Positions 49,611 through 57,325 of a stretch of 64,000 nt of DNA are shown here, piece after piece. Where the stretch lies: NCBI GenBank assembly GCA_902779945.1, contig CACZDN010000027.1:26478-90477 (forward strand), in the 5' to 3' direction. Under the pieces are notes generated by a model. That model was not told the origin of the DNA. It did not search any database and saw nothing but the letters and a program-made list of their open reading frames with translations. Source of the DNA: Oscillospiraceae bacterium (lineage in GTDB: Bacteria > Bacillota > Clostridia > Oscillospirales > Oscillospiraceae). Positions within the stretch are counted from its first letter, which is position 1. Every line of letters starts with the position of its first letter. The translations under genes and the position numbers were made by a program.

Positions 49611-51368
49611 TTACTTTGCGCTCAGCTCCGCGCGCAGCGCATCCATCTTTCCGCGATAATGCGCTACAAGGAAAGTCACGAGCAGGATAATGCTGAGAAT
49701 GAGCTGAGGAACCAGCGTCTCAAGCCACGGATAGATACCGAAGATCTGGATCACGTCGTTTTCCGGGATTCCCGGAACATTCAGGGTCAGATCGAAGACA
49801 TTGCCCTCTGCGAGCTCCTTGATTCCGCCGCCGAGGAAGCTTACGCACATGACAGCCATCAGGATGCTGGTCGCGGTGAAGAACACCTTGATCGGCAGCC
49901 GGATCGACAGCTTTGTGATGGCGAGGTACACGAATACCAGCAGTACGCAGCCGACGCCAAAGCCGGCCCATACCATGCCGGGATTTCCTTCGTTCAGCAT
50001 CGGCTGGTAGAACAGCACGACCTCCGCGCCCTCGCGGAACACGCTGAGGAAGGCGGTGAAGGCCAGCGCGAAGCTGCTCCCGGTCTCTACCGAGGACTGT
50101 ACCTTTCCGTCAATGTAGCGGCTCCAGGAGGCAGCCTCTGCTTTTGAAATCATCCAGTTGGACACATAGAAGAGGACGCAGACCGCAATCAAAGCCGTTA
50201 TGCCTTCAATAACCTCCTGGCTCTGTCCCGCACCTGTCCACACGCGCTTGAGCCACGCCAGCAGCCAGGCGGCAGCGAAGCTCATGACGACGCCGAGGAA
50301 TGAGCCGATATACACATTTTTGAGCGTCTTCTGATTGCCGCTTTTTACGAGGTAGGCAATCATACCCGCAATAACCAGAATGGCTTCCAGGCCCTCACGG
50401 ACGATGATGCCAAACGCCCCCAGGAAGGTCAGCAGCCGGGGATCGCTCTGCGAAGCGCTTTCCTCTTCCATCTGCGCCGCGAGCTGTTCCGCCGCCGCTG
50501 CCGCCGCCGCTGCTTTCGCCTCCTCTTCCTTCACATCCAGTGCCTTTGCCATTTTGAGAATGTCATTCTTGGCGCTGTCTGTGCCGGTGCGGTACTTGTT
50601 CTTCTGATATTTCTCGGAGGCGGAGGAAATCAGGCTGTGAAGCGCGGTAAAATGCGCGTCCATTTTCTCTCGATCCTTCAGGGAGAGATCCGCGTAAATC
50701 GCATGGCTGAGACCGGATTCTTCGTAGACGGTATAGTAGGCGGTATTCAGGTTATCTGTCGCCGCCTCAAAATCCTTGTCCAGATAAGCCATATATGCTG
50801 TATCCAGCAGCTCCTTCACAAGCGTTGCCGCTTCATACCAGCTTTCATACTTTGCAGCCGCATTGGGATCCTCGGAAAAATCAGCGTATGGGTCTGTATC
50901 CACAAGCTCCCCGTGCAGATAATACTTCATCTCACTGAGGAGTCCCCCCTGCTGGGTGGCGAGCTTGTTGCCATCCTCGCGGATCATGCTTTTGAGCTTT
51001 GTGAGGGCTGAGCGTACCTTGATTTTGGTTTCAAGATCCGTGTTGTCCTTTTTGACCGCCGCCTTGCAAGTCGAAAACTGCATCTCCACCGCATTCTTAC
51101 GATTGCCGGAGACATAGCTCATCGTCTGCCGCTCAAAACCAGTCGTCTCATAGATACGAAAATAGGCATTGCTTACGCTGTCATAAGCTGCTTTTGCGTC
51201 CCCTTCCAGATAATACTCAAAGGCCGCGTCGAGATACTTGTCGATCTCATCCGCCGCATCCGCCCAGCGAGTCGATGGTTCTTCTGCAAAAGCCGCTGTT
51301 TCTGCCAGGACGGAAAACAGCAAAACCAGCGCCAGCAGAACAAGCATCTTCCGTTTTATTTTCTCCAT
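49611..51368 (-). CDS. FTR1-family iron permease with N-terminal extracellular domain
   Basis: 585 aa. Signal peptide, then a helical extracellular domain (~28-290) of the imelysin-like kind. The FTR1 membrane part (~310-575) has both iron motifs REGLE (GIIVREGLEAILVIAG) and REGAE (FLSVFREGAEVVLFYQ). It is the first gene of the P19-type operon, with the 30-bp palindrome and the GTTAG-N6-CTAAC box in its promoter. Confidence 0.95.
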   Translation of the reverse strand: MEKIKRKMLVLLALVLLFSVLAETAAFAEEPSTRWADAADEIDKYLDAAFEYYLEGDAKAAYDSVSNAYFRIYETTGFERQTMSYVSGNRKNAVEMQFSTCKAAVKKDNTDLETKIKVRSALTKLKSMIREDGNKLATQQGGLLSEMKYYLHGELVDTDPYADFSEDPNAAAKYESWYEAATLVKELLDTAYMAYLDKDFEAATDNLNTAYYTVYEESGLSHAIYADLSLKDREKMDAHFTALHSLISSASEKYQKNKYRTGTDSAKNDILKMAKALDVKEEEAKAAAAAAAAEQLAAQMEEESASQSDPRLLTFLGAFGIIVREGLEAILVIAGMIAYLVKSGNQKTLKNVYIGSFLGVVMSFAAAWLLAWLKRVWTGAGQSQEVIEGITALIAVCVLFYVSNWMISKAEAASWSRYIDGKVQSSVETGSSFALAFTAFLSVFREGAEVVLFYQPMLNEGNPGMVWAGFGVGCVLLVFVYLAITKLSIRLPIKVFFTATSILMAVMCVSFLGGGIKELAEGNVFDLTLNVPGIPENDVIQIFGIYPWLETLVPQLILSIILLVTFLVAHYRGKMDALRAELSAK

Positions 51369-51421
51369 GGGATCCCTTCCTCACATCTTGTATAATTCGC
51401 GTTTATCTAACAGTTCATTGT

Positions 51422-51451
51422 ACCATCTGTTAGATATATCTAACAGATGGT
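51422..51451. promoter_or_regulatory. 30-bp perfect palindrome upstream of ftr1
   Basis: The half ACCATCTGTTAGATA is mirrored exactly by TATCTAACAGATGGT. It overlaps the candidate -35/-10 region (TACAAT) on the minus strand. A TCTAAC half-site recurs at 51406. Confidence 0.85.
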
Positions 51452-51465
51452 TAGCATCCGCTAAC
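51450..51465. promoter_or_regulatory. GTTAG-N6-CTAAC box 1 (ftr1)
   Basis: GTTAGCATCCGCTAAC joins the 30-bp palindrome end to end. The same 16-bp architecture occurs at 53948, 57179 and 61556. Confidence 0.7.
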
Positions 51466-51552
51466 CATTCGTCAAAATAAGGAATCGCACGGGTAACCCA
51501 CACGATTCAAGCGATCTCCTGATTTAGCTGGGTGAAGTTTACCATTTTTAAT

Positions 51553-51600
51553 GTTAGTTGTCAAGTGCTAACTTTCGCTTCCCGTTTAGGCAACACCTCG
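51553..51600. other. Half-site pair and MITE scar between ftr1 and feoB
   Basis: GTTAG and CTAAC occur with a 10-bp spacer (51553-51572). Fifteen bases later AGGCAACACC is the isolated tip of the MITE terminal repeat. The remaining ~90 bp to feoB hold nothing else I can recognise. Confidence 0.4.
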
Positions 51601-51691
51601 CCCGCCGCCCAGTTCCGGAATGACGCCCGAGGTCTGCTTTTTCGGCTATCGCCAAAAAGTTGCCGATAGCAGACTCTTTGTCCCTGTGGTT

Positions 51692-53539
51692 TTACAGGAA
51701 CAGAGCCGCAATATGATAGACGATGCAGGCGAGGATCAGCGCGCCGCAGACATAGAAGGCGGCGATTCTGGCCGTCCATTTGAGAGAGTGGGATTCCCGG
51801 TAGGTGGTGCTCAGGGCCATGACGCAGGGGATGTTGAAGGTGCAGGCGCACATGAAAGCCAGCGCTTCGGCCTTGCTGACCACGTTAGACATAGCCTGAC
51901 CCAGCACGGCGTTGTCAGTCGCTACATTAAAGGCGGAGCGGAAGGTCGCGTCCAGAACGGTGCCCTCCCCGACGAAGACCGCGTTGAGCACGCCCAGTAC
52001 CGCTTCCTTGGCAAAGGCAGAGCTGAGGAAGCCCATGAAGGTCCGCCAGCCGAGACCGAAGATACGGGTCACAGGCTCAATGGCGGTTCCGACCTTATAG
52101 AGCAGACTGTCCGCCACGTTGCCGGTGCCGCTGTAAGAGAATGCCCAGAACAGCAGGGAAATCAGCGTCACCGTCCGAAGCGCGCGATTGAAAATGTCCC
52201 AGGCCTTCAGGAAGGCCTCCTTGAGGATGTGCTTCCAGTGGGGCTTATGGTAAGGCGGCAGCTCCATGATCATGCCGCTGCGCGAGCTTCCAGGCACCAG
52301 CGTGCGGCCGAACACCTTGGACACGATCGTCATCAGGAGCACCACATAAAGCAGGATGCCCAGGATGACAAGCATCGTCTGCCAGGGAGTGAAGAACATG
52401 GAACTGATGACCGGGATGATGGTCCATATGGAGGCGCAGGGCACCGCCCACACCACCGCCATGGTCAGCATCCGCTGTCCCCAGTTATCCATCACTCGTG
52501 TGCCGCAGGTGCCGCCGATAGTGCAGCCAAAGCCCATCAGGATCGGGCAGATGGCCTTGCCCTGCAGGCCCAGGCCGGACAGAAGGCTGTCAAACTGATA
52601 GGCCGCCCGGGCCAGGAAACCGATCTCCTCCAGATAGCCGAATACCAGATTGACGCCGAAGACGAATCCAGACATGGCGATGCAGAAGTATAAGGTGTTG
52701 GGCAGGATGATGCTGAAGATCGAGACCAGCCAGGGGTGTACGTTCCAGCCATTTAAGAGATCGGCGATGGGCTTGTTCAAAAACTGCGGAATCATGGATC
52801 CGATTCCCATCAGGGGGAAGCAGATGATCATCGCCGCGAGGAAGCCGACCAGGATCGTCCCGAAGCAGGCGAATTTACCGCGGATGGGACTCAGCAGCCG
52901 TTTGTCCCGCTTGCTCAGTTCAAAGTGCTTCTGTTCGGAATGGGTTACGCCCGCAAGCACGCTTTGGATCCAGCGGTATTTGGCCTCGCTTTCCGCCTGC
53001 ACGTCGCCTCCCGCCGGGATCTCCGGTACGGACGCGAGCTTGTGGGGGCTCACCAATTCTTTGGCCAGGAGCGCTTTCAGCTCGTCGTAGCCTTTGCTCT
53101 CGGCTGCGGTGAAAGGCAGTACGGGGATGCCCAGGCGCTGTTCCAGTAGCTTGTGGTCGATCTCCTTTTTCTGTGCCTTTGCCACGTCCATCATGTTCAG
53201 CAGCAGCAACGCGGGCTTATTTAGCTGAGCAAACTCGGCTACCATGTACATGCTGCGTTCAAGCTGAGAGGCGTCCACCAGAATGCAGACCAGATCCGCC
53301 TGATTTGCTTTGATGAAATCCGCTGTGATGATTTCCTCATCCGAATTGCCGGAGAGGCCGTAGCTGCCGGGCAGGTCGGTGACGGTATAGCGTGTGCCGT
53401 TATAGGTGTAGAATCCATCGTTCTTCTCCACGGTCTTGCCGGGCCAGTTGCCCACATGCTGCCGCGAGCCGGTCAAGGCGTTATAAACGGTAGATTTACC
53501 GGAGTTCGGCTGGCCCAAAAGGGCGATCGCGTTTTTCAT
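51692..53539 (-). CDS. feoB: Ferrous iron transporter FeoB
   Basis: 615 aa. The G domain (~1-165) has ALLGQPNSGKSTVYNALTGS (G1), VTDLPGSYGLSG (G3) and NMMDVAK (G4). The membrane region has two Gate motifs with LVFGYLEEIGFLARAAYQFD, GFGCTIGGTCGTRVM and FAKEAVLGVLN. It is shorter than the usual 700 residues, mainly in the linker and C-terminus. It overlaps feoA by 4 bp. Confidence 0.96.
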   Translation of the reverse strand: MKNAIALLGQPNSGKSTVYNALTGSRQHVGNWPGKTVEKNDGFYTYNGTRYTVTDLPGSYGLSGNSDEEIITADFIKANQADLVCILVDASQLERSMYMVAEFAQLNKPALLLLNMMDVAKAQKKEIDHKLLEQRLGIPVLPFTAAESKGYDELKALLAKELVSPHKLASVPEIPAGGDVQAESEAKYRWIQSVLAGVTHSEQKHFELSKRDKRLLSPIRGKFACFGTILVGFLAAMIICFPLMGIGSMIPQFLNKPIADLLNGWNVHPWLVSIFSIILPNTLYFCIAMSGFVFGVNLVFGYLEEIGFLARAAYQFDSLLSGLGLQGKAICPILMGFGCTIGGTCGTRVMDNWGQRMLTMAVVWAVPCASIWTIIPVISSMFFTPWQTMLVILGILLYVVLLMTIVSKVFGRTLVPGSSRSGMIMELPPYHKPHWKHILKEAFLKAWDIFNRALRTVTLISLLFWAFSYSGTGNVADSLLYKVGTAIEPVTRIFGLGWRTFMGFLSSAFAKEAVLGVLNAVFVGEGTVLDATFRSAFNVATDNAVLGQAMSNVVSKAEALAFMCACTFNIPCVMALSTTYRESHSLKWTARIAAFYVCGALILACIVYHIAALFL

Positions 53540-53757
53540 ATCGTCTCCACCTCGATTCTTTCCGCATCCGCGCGGTTAATTGCGATCAGCGTCTCACGCA
53601 TATAGATCAGCATCGGCATCTTTTTATCGTTGCGCACGGTCTGGAACTCTGTCCCTTCCGTAACGCCGATGGCGGTGATGCGGTTGAGAAAGTGCGCGTC
53701 CCCGCCGATCCTTTGGATCAAGCCGTTCTGATCCGGTTTCATTTCTGTCAGTCTCAT
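53536..53757 (-). CDS. feoA: FeoA-type SH3-like protein
   Basis: 73 aa from ATG 53757 after GGGAGGAAAGAT. The upstream frame to 53796 belongs to another gene. LTEMKPDQNGLIQRIGGDAH, then FLNRITAIGVTEGTEFQTVR, is FeoA. It binds and tunes FeoB. Confidence 0.92.
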   Translation of the reverse strand: MRLTEMKPDQNGLIQRIGGDAHFLNRITAIGVTEGTEFQTVRNDKKMPMLIYMRETLIAINRADAERIEVETI

Positions 53758-53927
53758 ATCTTTCCTCCCTTTTTTTGGGCCGCGCAGCCGCTGCATCCTT
53801 CACAGCCGCAGCCGCATGACCCTTGTTTTCTTTCCTTGATTTTGCTTCTGATCAAAAAGAATACGATTGCAGCCACCACAAGCAGCAGTACGATGGAAGC
53901 AAGGTTCTCCATGATCCAGGTCGCCAT
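53754..53927 (-). CDS. FeoB-associated Cys-rich membrane protein
   Basis: 57 aa. ATG 53927 after AAAGGAG. One membrane helix (LASIVLLLVVAAIVFFLI), a basic stretch, then CGCGCEGCSGC with six Cys. The stop overlaps the feoA start by ATGA. This is the small FeoB-associated protein that may hand iron across or sense it; it replaces FeoC in Firmicutes. Confidence 0.9.
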   Translation of the reverse strand: MATWIMENLASIVLLLVVAAIVFFLIRSKIKERKQGSCGCGCEGCSGCAAQKKGGKI

Positions 53928-53947
53928 TTCAGTTCTCCTTTCTGCGT

Positions 53948-53963
53948 GTTAGCTTTCGCTAAC
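53948..53963. promoter_or_regulatory. GTTAG-N6-CTAAC box 2 (feo operon)
   Basis: GTTAGCTTTCGCTAAC lies 21 bp upstream of the first feo start codon and 10 bp from a MITE end. It therefore overlaps the transcription start. Confidence 0.7.
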
Positions 53964-53973
53964 CCTTTGCCTT

Positions 53974-54104
53974 AAGGCAACACCGCATAATTCGGCGAGA
54001 GCGAATCCTGAGAAAATTTGGGTTCTGATGAAGGCATTTTTTTGCAGGAATACTTTGTGTATTTCAAGAAAAGGCGCCGATGGCGGATTATGCGGTGTTG
54101 CCTT
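53974..54104 (+). repeat. MITE-like repeat, copy 11 (internal deletion) at the feo promoter
   Basis: AAGGCAACACCGCATAAT to TTATGCGGTGTTGCCTT, flanked by TT/AA. About 30 bp are lost next to the central hairpin. TTGCCTTAAGGCAA at the left junction looks like two element tips back to back. Confidence 0.92.
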
Positions 54105-54139
54105 AAAAGCTGCCCCACAAAAAGTGAGGCAAAACGTTG

Positions 54140-54766
54140 TTATAGACCCAGTACTCCGTAGGCACCAGCCGTAAAGAATTTCACGATGGTATGAATGTAG
54201 TTTTCCATCACGTCCCGGCTCAGATCGTGCAGTACCGCTTCAAAAACGCTGGAGACATAGGCGTGGCAAATCATGTGCATCTCCGGTTCTGAGGGAAGCT
54301 CCGCCGAGAGATAGCCGTGCTTCCTGGCTAAATTCAGAGAACGCAGGGATATATCCGTCTCCATACAGACCACGTCGTTCAGGAAATCGCTGTACTTTGT
54401 CCCGTCCGAGCATTTCAGCAGCAGCTTCAGCGCGTCAAAGTGCCGATAGATATAGTCCAGCAGCCGATCCGCGTCCATGATCATCCAGAGCCTGCGTATC
54501 TCTCCCGTCTCTACCGCCTCACGGCAGACTGGCTCGGCTTCGGCAAAAATTTTTCTGATCTCATCCACAGCGGGCTGAACAAAAAAGGAGAAGATGTCCT
54601 CTTTGCTCTCAAAATGCCGGTAGAAGGAGCCTGTCGTGACGCCGGCCTCGGCGCAGAGATCCCGGAGGTTTGTGCGCTCAAAGCCCTTTTCCAGAAACAT
54701 CTTCATGCCGCTTTCAAGGATCCGTTGATGGGTTTCGTCATAGGTTCCGTAGGCCAAGCGCCTCAC
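54140..54766 (-). CDS. TetR-family regulator
   Basis: 208 aa. QRILESGMKMFLEKGFERTN, then LRDLCAEAGVTTGSFYRHFE, is the TetR HTH. The ligand domain follows. A GTTAGC half-site lies upstream on the minus strand. It may control the degenerate genes behind it or the ABC pair. Confidence 0.92.
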   Translation of the reverse strand: MRRLAYGTYDETHQRILESGMKMFLEKGFERTNLRDLCAEAGVTTGSFYRHFESKEDIFSFFVQPAVDEIRKIFAEAEPVCREAVETGEIRRLWMIMDADRLLDYIYRHFDALKLLLKCSDGTKYSDFLNDVVCMETDISLRSLNLARKHGYLSAELPSEPEMHMICHAYVSSVFEAVLHDLSRDVMENYIHTIVKFFTAGAYGVLGL

Positions 54767-54833
54767 CTCCTGTGATAACAGTGATTGCTAACTTTGTTAC
54801 CATTATAGCCACAGGAGTTCTCTTTGTCAACCG

Positions 54834-55135
54834 GATTTTTGGATACCCAACTCTCCAAGGTCATTCTTTCCGTGCGGTGCACAGGAATGAAAATGGCGAG
54901 ATTTTACGATAATACCAACGTTCAAAGCCTGCGTTTTGGATCATCTCCGTGATCTCCCGGCGGGTATACATCTTCACATCTCCACCCGGCAAACGGGGAA
55001 AGACCCAGTTGGCCAGGGCCCGGATCGGGGCGGCACAGTCCATGTCGTTCAAGAGCAGCGTTCCGCCGTGGTACCAGGATACGGTACATCTCATTCAAAG
55101 CGCCCTGGGGATAGGGGTAGTGGTGGATGCTCATG
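54834..55135 (-). pseudogene. C-terminal remnant of a class I methyltransferase (frameshifted)
   Basis: Two frames join: VVTCNMSIHHYPYPQGALNE, then MYRILVP, and after a shift near 55070 GGTLLLNDMDCAAPIRALAN and MIQNAGFERWYYRKISPFSF. Together they are the C-terminal half of a UbiE-like methyltransferase. The N-terminal SAM motif is gone. Confidence 0.7.
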
Positions 55136-55139
55136 TTGC

Positions 55140-55425
55140 AGGTCACGACGTTATGTTTCTTTACCTTCCTGTTCAAGCCAGCTGTAAAACCGCTCGTGCA
55201 GCCGCCGCATTTCATCCGGCGCTTTCATCGAGTGCCGGTACATAAACCGATCACCGAAGGAGCTTTGAAAAACCAAGCCGAGGATCCATTCCACAAGCGG
55301 CACGGGCAGCAGGCGAAACGCCTGCATTTTCCTCGGGGAAAGACGAATGTTCCGGGCCGCAATCTCATTGAGGTTATCCCGAATCTGCTTTCTCTGTCCT
55401 TTCTTCAGTGAAGCTATGGTGTTCC
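55140..55425 (-). pseudogene. C-terminal remnant resembling ketopantoate reductase
   Basis: About 85 residues: RKMQAFRLLPVPLVEWILGL, then VFQSSFGDRFMYRHSMKAPD, EMRRLHERFYSWLEQEG, ending at TAA. This resembles the ApbA C-terminal domain. No Rossmann half is present upstream. The following methyltransferase remnant begins inside its end. Confidence 0.5.
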
Positions 55426-55438
55426 CTGTTATTTCACT

Positions 55439-55675
55439 TCAATTGTCTGAGATTTCTTCACATGCTGGCGTAATCACAGCACTCGCCGCCTCTTTCTGGC
55501 TCTTTTCCTGATGAAAAACACTTCCATAGCAGCTCTCGGCTGTTGCGGAAAGCCCGTGTATAAAAAGGAGCGTCGGAAACGCCTCCGCCCCCATTGTGAT
55601 CCGTAGCTGTCCTCCTTCATCTCTTCTCCGCCGGGCCGGCCATAAGTTTTTCTTGCCAAATTCAAAGTATTTCAT
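55439..55675 (-). pseudogene. N-terminal fragment of an alpha/beta hydrolase
   Basis: MKYFEFGKKNL is a common hydrolase start. After an insertion the frame reads FPTLLFIHGLSATAESCYGS, the oxyanion region. It stops before the nucleophile. I take it as decayed; a short real peptide cannot be excluded. Confidence 0.45.
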
Positions 55676-55734
55676 CTGTTAAGATACCCCTCTGCCATTT
55701 CTCATCGAATCAAGGTCACGATCCGGCCAACTTT

Positions 55735-56244
55735 TCAGAACAGGGTGCAGATCCAGGCCGCCAGCGCAGAGGCCGCCGGAAAGATCACAAACAGCTTCAG
55801 AAGCTGGCTTTTCAGGTTGTACCCGTATTTCCTGCCATCGTACACGGGCGCCACCTCGGGGTAGTAATACTGGAAGAAACGAAAGCGGCACAGCAGAAAC
55901 CAGTCAAAGAAAACCATGTCGTAGGCTTTGTAGATCGTAAAGATCAATACAAAGCGCAGGAAGAACTGTTTAAAAGAAAAGCCGCTCCGAAACCCGTCCC
56001 AGACGGAGAGCACACCCACGCCCAATATCAGCAGGATGCTGATGATCATCAGCACCCATCCCATTGCCCTTGCGCCGCAGAACAATTCCTCATTTCTGGC
56101 TTTTAAGACCTCCAGAGCTTCCTTCGGGGCTGACGAGAAAAACCATTTGTTCGTGCCGTCATACTGAACGAAAGCCACTGCAGATATCAGCAGGAGCGTG
56201 ATCGCCGCGCAGAATACGACCGCCAGAAATATTGTTAAAAGCAT
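55735..56244 (-). CDS. Unrecognised membrane protein
   Basis: 169 aa with four membrane segments: LLTIFLAVVFCAAITLLLIS, GWVLMIISILLILGVGVLSV, FFLRFVLIFTIYKAYDMVFF and LLKLFVIFPAASALAAWICT. A conserved-looking FFDWFLLCRFRFFQYYYPEV loop sits before the last helix. No family name comes to mind. It lies downstream of the DUF6796-like gene. Confidence 0.7.
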   Translation of the reverse strand: MLLTIFLAVVFCAAITLLLISAVAFVQYDGTNKWFFSSAPKEALEVLKARNEELFCGARAMGWVLMIISILLILGVGVLSVWDGFRSGFSFKQFFLRFVLIFTIYKAYDMVFFDWFLLCRFRFFQYYYPEVAPVYDGRKYGYNLKSQLLKLFVIFPAASALAAWICTLF

Positions 56245-56362
56245 GATGACCTCCCGATTGTAAATGATGTTTTTCTTTTTTTGAAATCGCTTGTCTCCAT
56301 CTGTTGCAGCTTTTGAAATACCGTTTCTTTCGAGGCCGGAAAGATAGAGGTCTTCTTTACAA

Positions 56363-57055
56363 TCATCTTTCCCGCTCCTCGCTCACATATTTTTTCCAGC
56401 CAATCAGCAGCGCAGTAAACATGACGATCGCGCCAAGGCTCATGTTTGACGTTGCGATCCCGTTGATCAAGGCTGTGTTTCCAAGCTGACGGACTGCGTT
56501 GAAAACAGCCTTTCCGATCAGCAGGTTAAAAACGCAGTACCATTTTGGAAACGGCGTGCGACCCTTTACAAAAGCGATGAACTGCACCACGCTCGCGCCT
56601 GTGAAGAATATGCCGAATACAGCCGCCGCCGGGAGCAGAAAGTACAACAGATATCTCAGCGCTATGTCATAACCGATCTCCGGGCCCGCCACTTCCGTGA
56701 CGGATTTGTATATCCACATAAACACGCCGCACGGCAGGTGTACGGCTCCTCCGCCCACGGCAAGATAAACGTACATGGAAAGCTTATAAAAACTGCCGAT
56801 GCGGGGCATTCTCTCCCGGATCAACGGCCAGATTGTCATTAGGCCGGGAAACTCCAGGCATATCCCCACATAGCCGATAAGGCCACCCAGAATTGGCCGC
56901 CACGCGGGCATGGCCAGTGCAATGGCAAAATAGCCTTCGATCATGTTTGCCCCGTCCGGGAACTTCGCCGCGCCGATCAAGCAATCGCCGATCAGTGTCA
57001 GCGCCGCTCCGAAGAGGCCGATTTTTAAATCCCGCTGCGCTTTTTCTCCGTTCAT
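56363..57055 (-). CDS. DUF6796-like membrane protein
   Basis: 230 aa from ATG 57055. Seven membrane segments. GLFGAALTLIGDCLIGAAKF, PILGGLIGYVGICLEFPGLM and LAVGGGAVHLPCGVFMWIYK are the most regular parts. I associate it with DUF6796 from memory, not a search. Box 3 of the GTTAG-N6-CTAAC motif lies ~125 bp upstream. Confidence 0.6.
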   Translation of the reverse strand: MNGEKAQRDLKIGLFGAALTLIGDCLIGAAKFPDGANMIEGYFAIALAMPAWRPILGGLIGYVGICLEFPGLMTIWPLIRERMPRIGSFYKLSMYVYLAVGGGAVHLPCGVFMWIYKSVTEVAGPEIGYDIALRYLLYFLLPAAAVFGIFFTGASVVQFIAFVKGRTPFPKWYCVFNLLIGKAVFNAVRQLGNTALINGIATSNMSLGAIVMFTALLIGWKKYVSEERER

Positions 57056-57178
57056 GTCCGCGCCTCTTACCATTCTTCATTTATTATGAGTTGACTTCTT
57101 TTATCTTGAACACACATCTGCGACTGCTTCCGGCTCCCGGTCCCCCAGGATCCAATGTACCTTGTATCCATCAAGTAA

Positions 57179-57194
57179 GTTAGCGATAACTAAC
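57179..57194. promoter_or_regulatory. GTTAG-N6-CTAAC box 3
   Basis: GTTAGCGATAACTAAC, extended to AAGTTAG...CTAACTT (57177-57196), followed by TTTATTATATA. It lies upstream of the DUF6796-like gene. Confidence 0.7.
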
Positions 57195-57266
57195 TTTATT
57201 ATATACATTCTATTTCTTCTCGTCAATGAATACTGTTAAAAATATTTATTGCGAAGTTTAAAGAAA

Positions 57267-57294
57267 CCGTTGCAAAACGAGAGTTTTGCAACGG
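57267..57294 (-). terminator. Terminator of the ABC exporter operon
   Basis: CCGTTGCAAAAC-GAGA-GTTTTGCAACGG perfect 12-bp stem; on the minus strand TTTCTTT follows. Confidence 0.88.
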
Positions 57295-57325
57295 TCCTAT
57301 TTGTTATCAAGGATTCATTCCTCTT

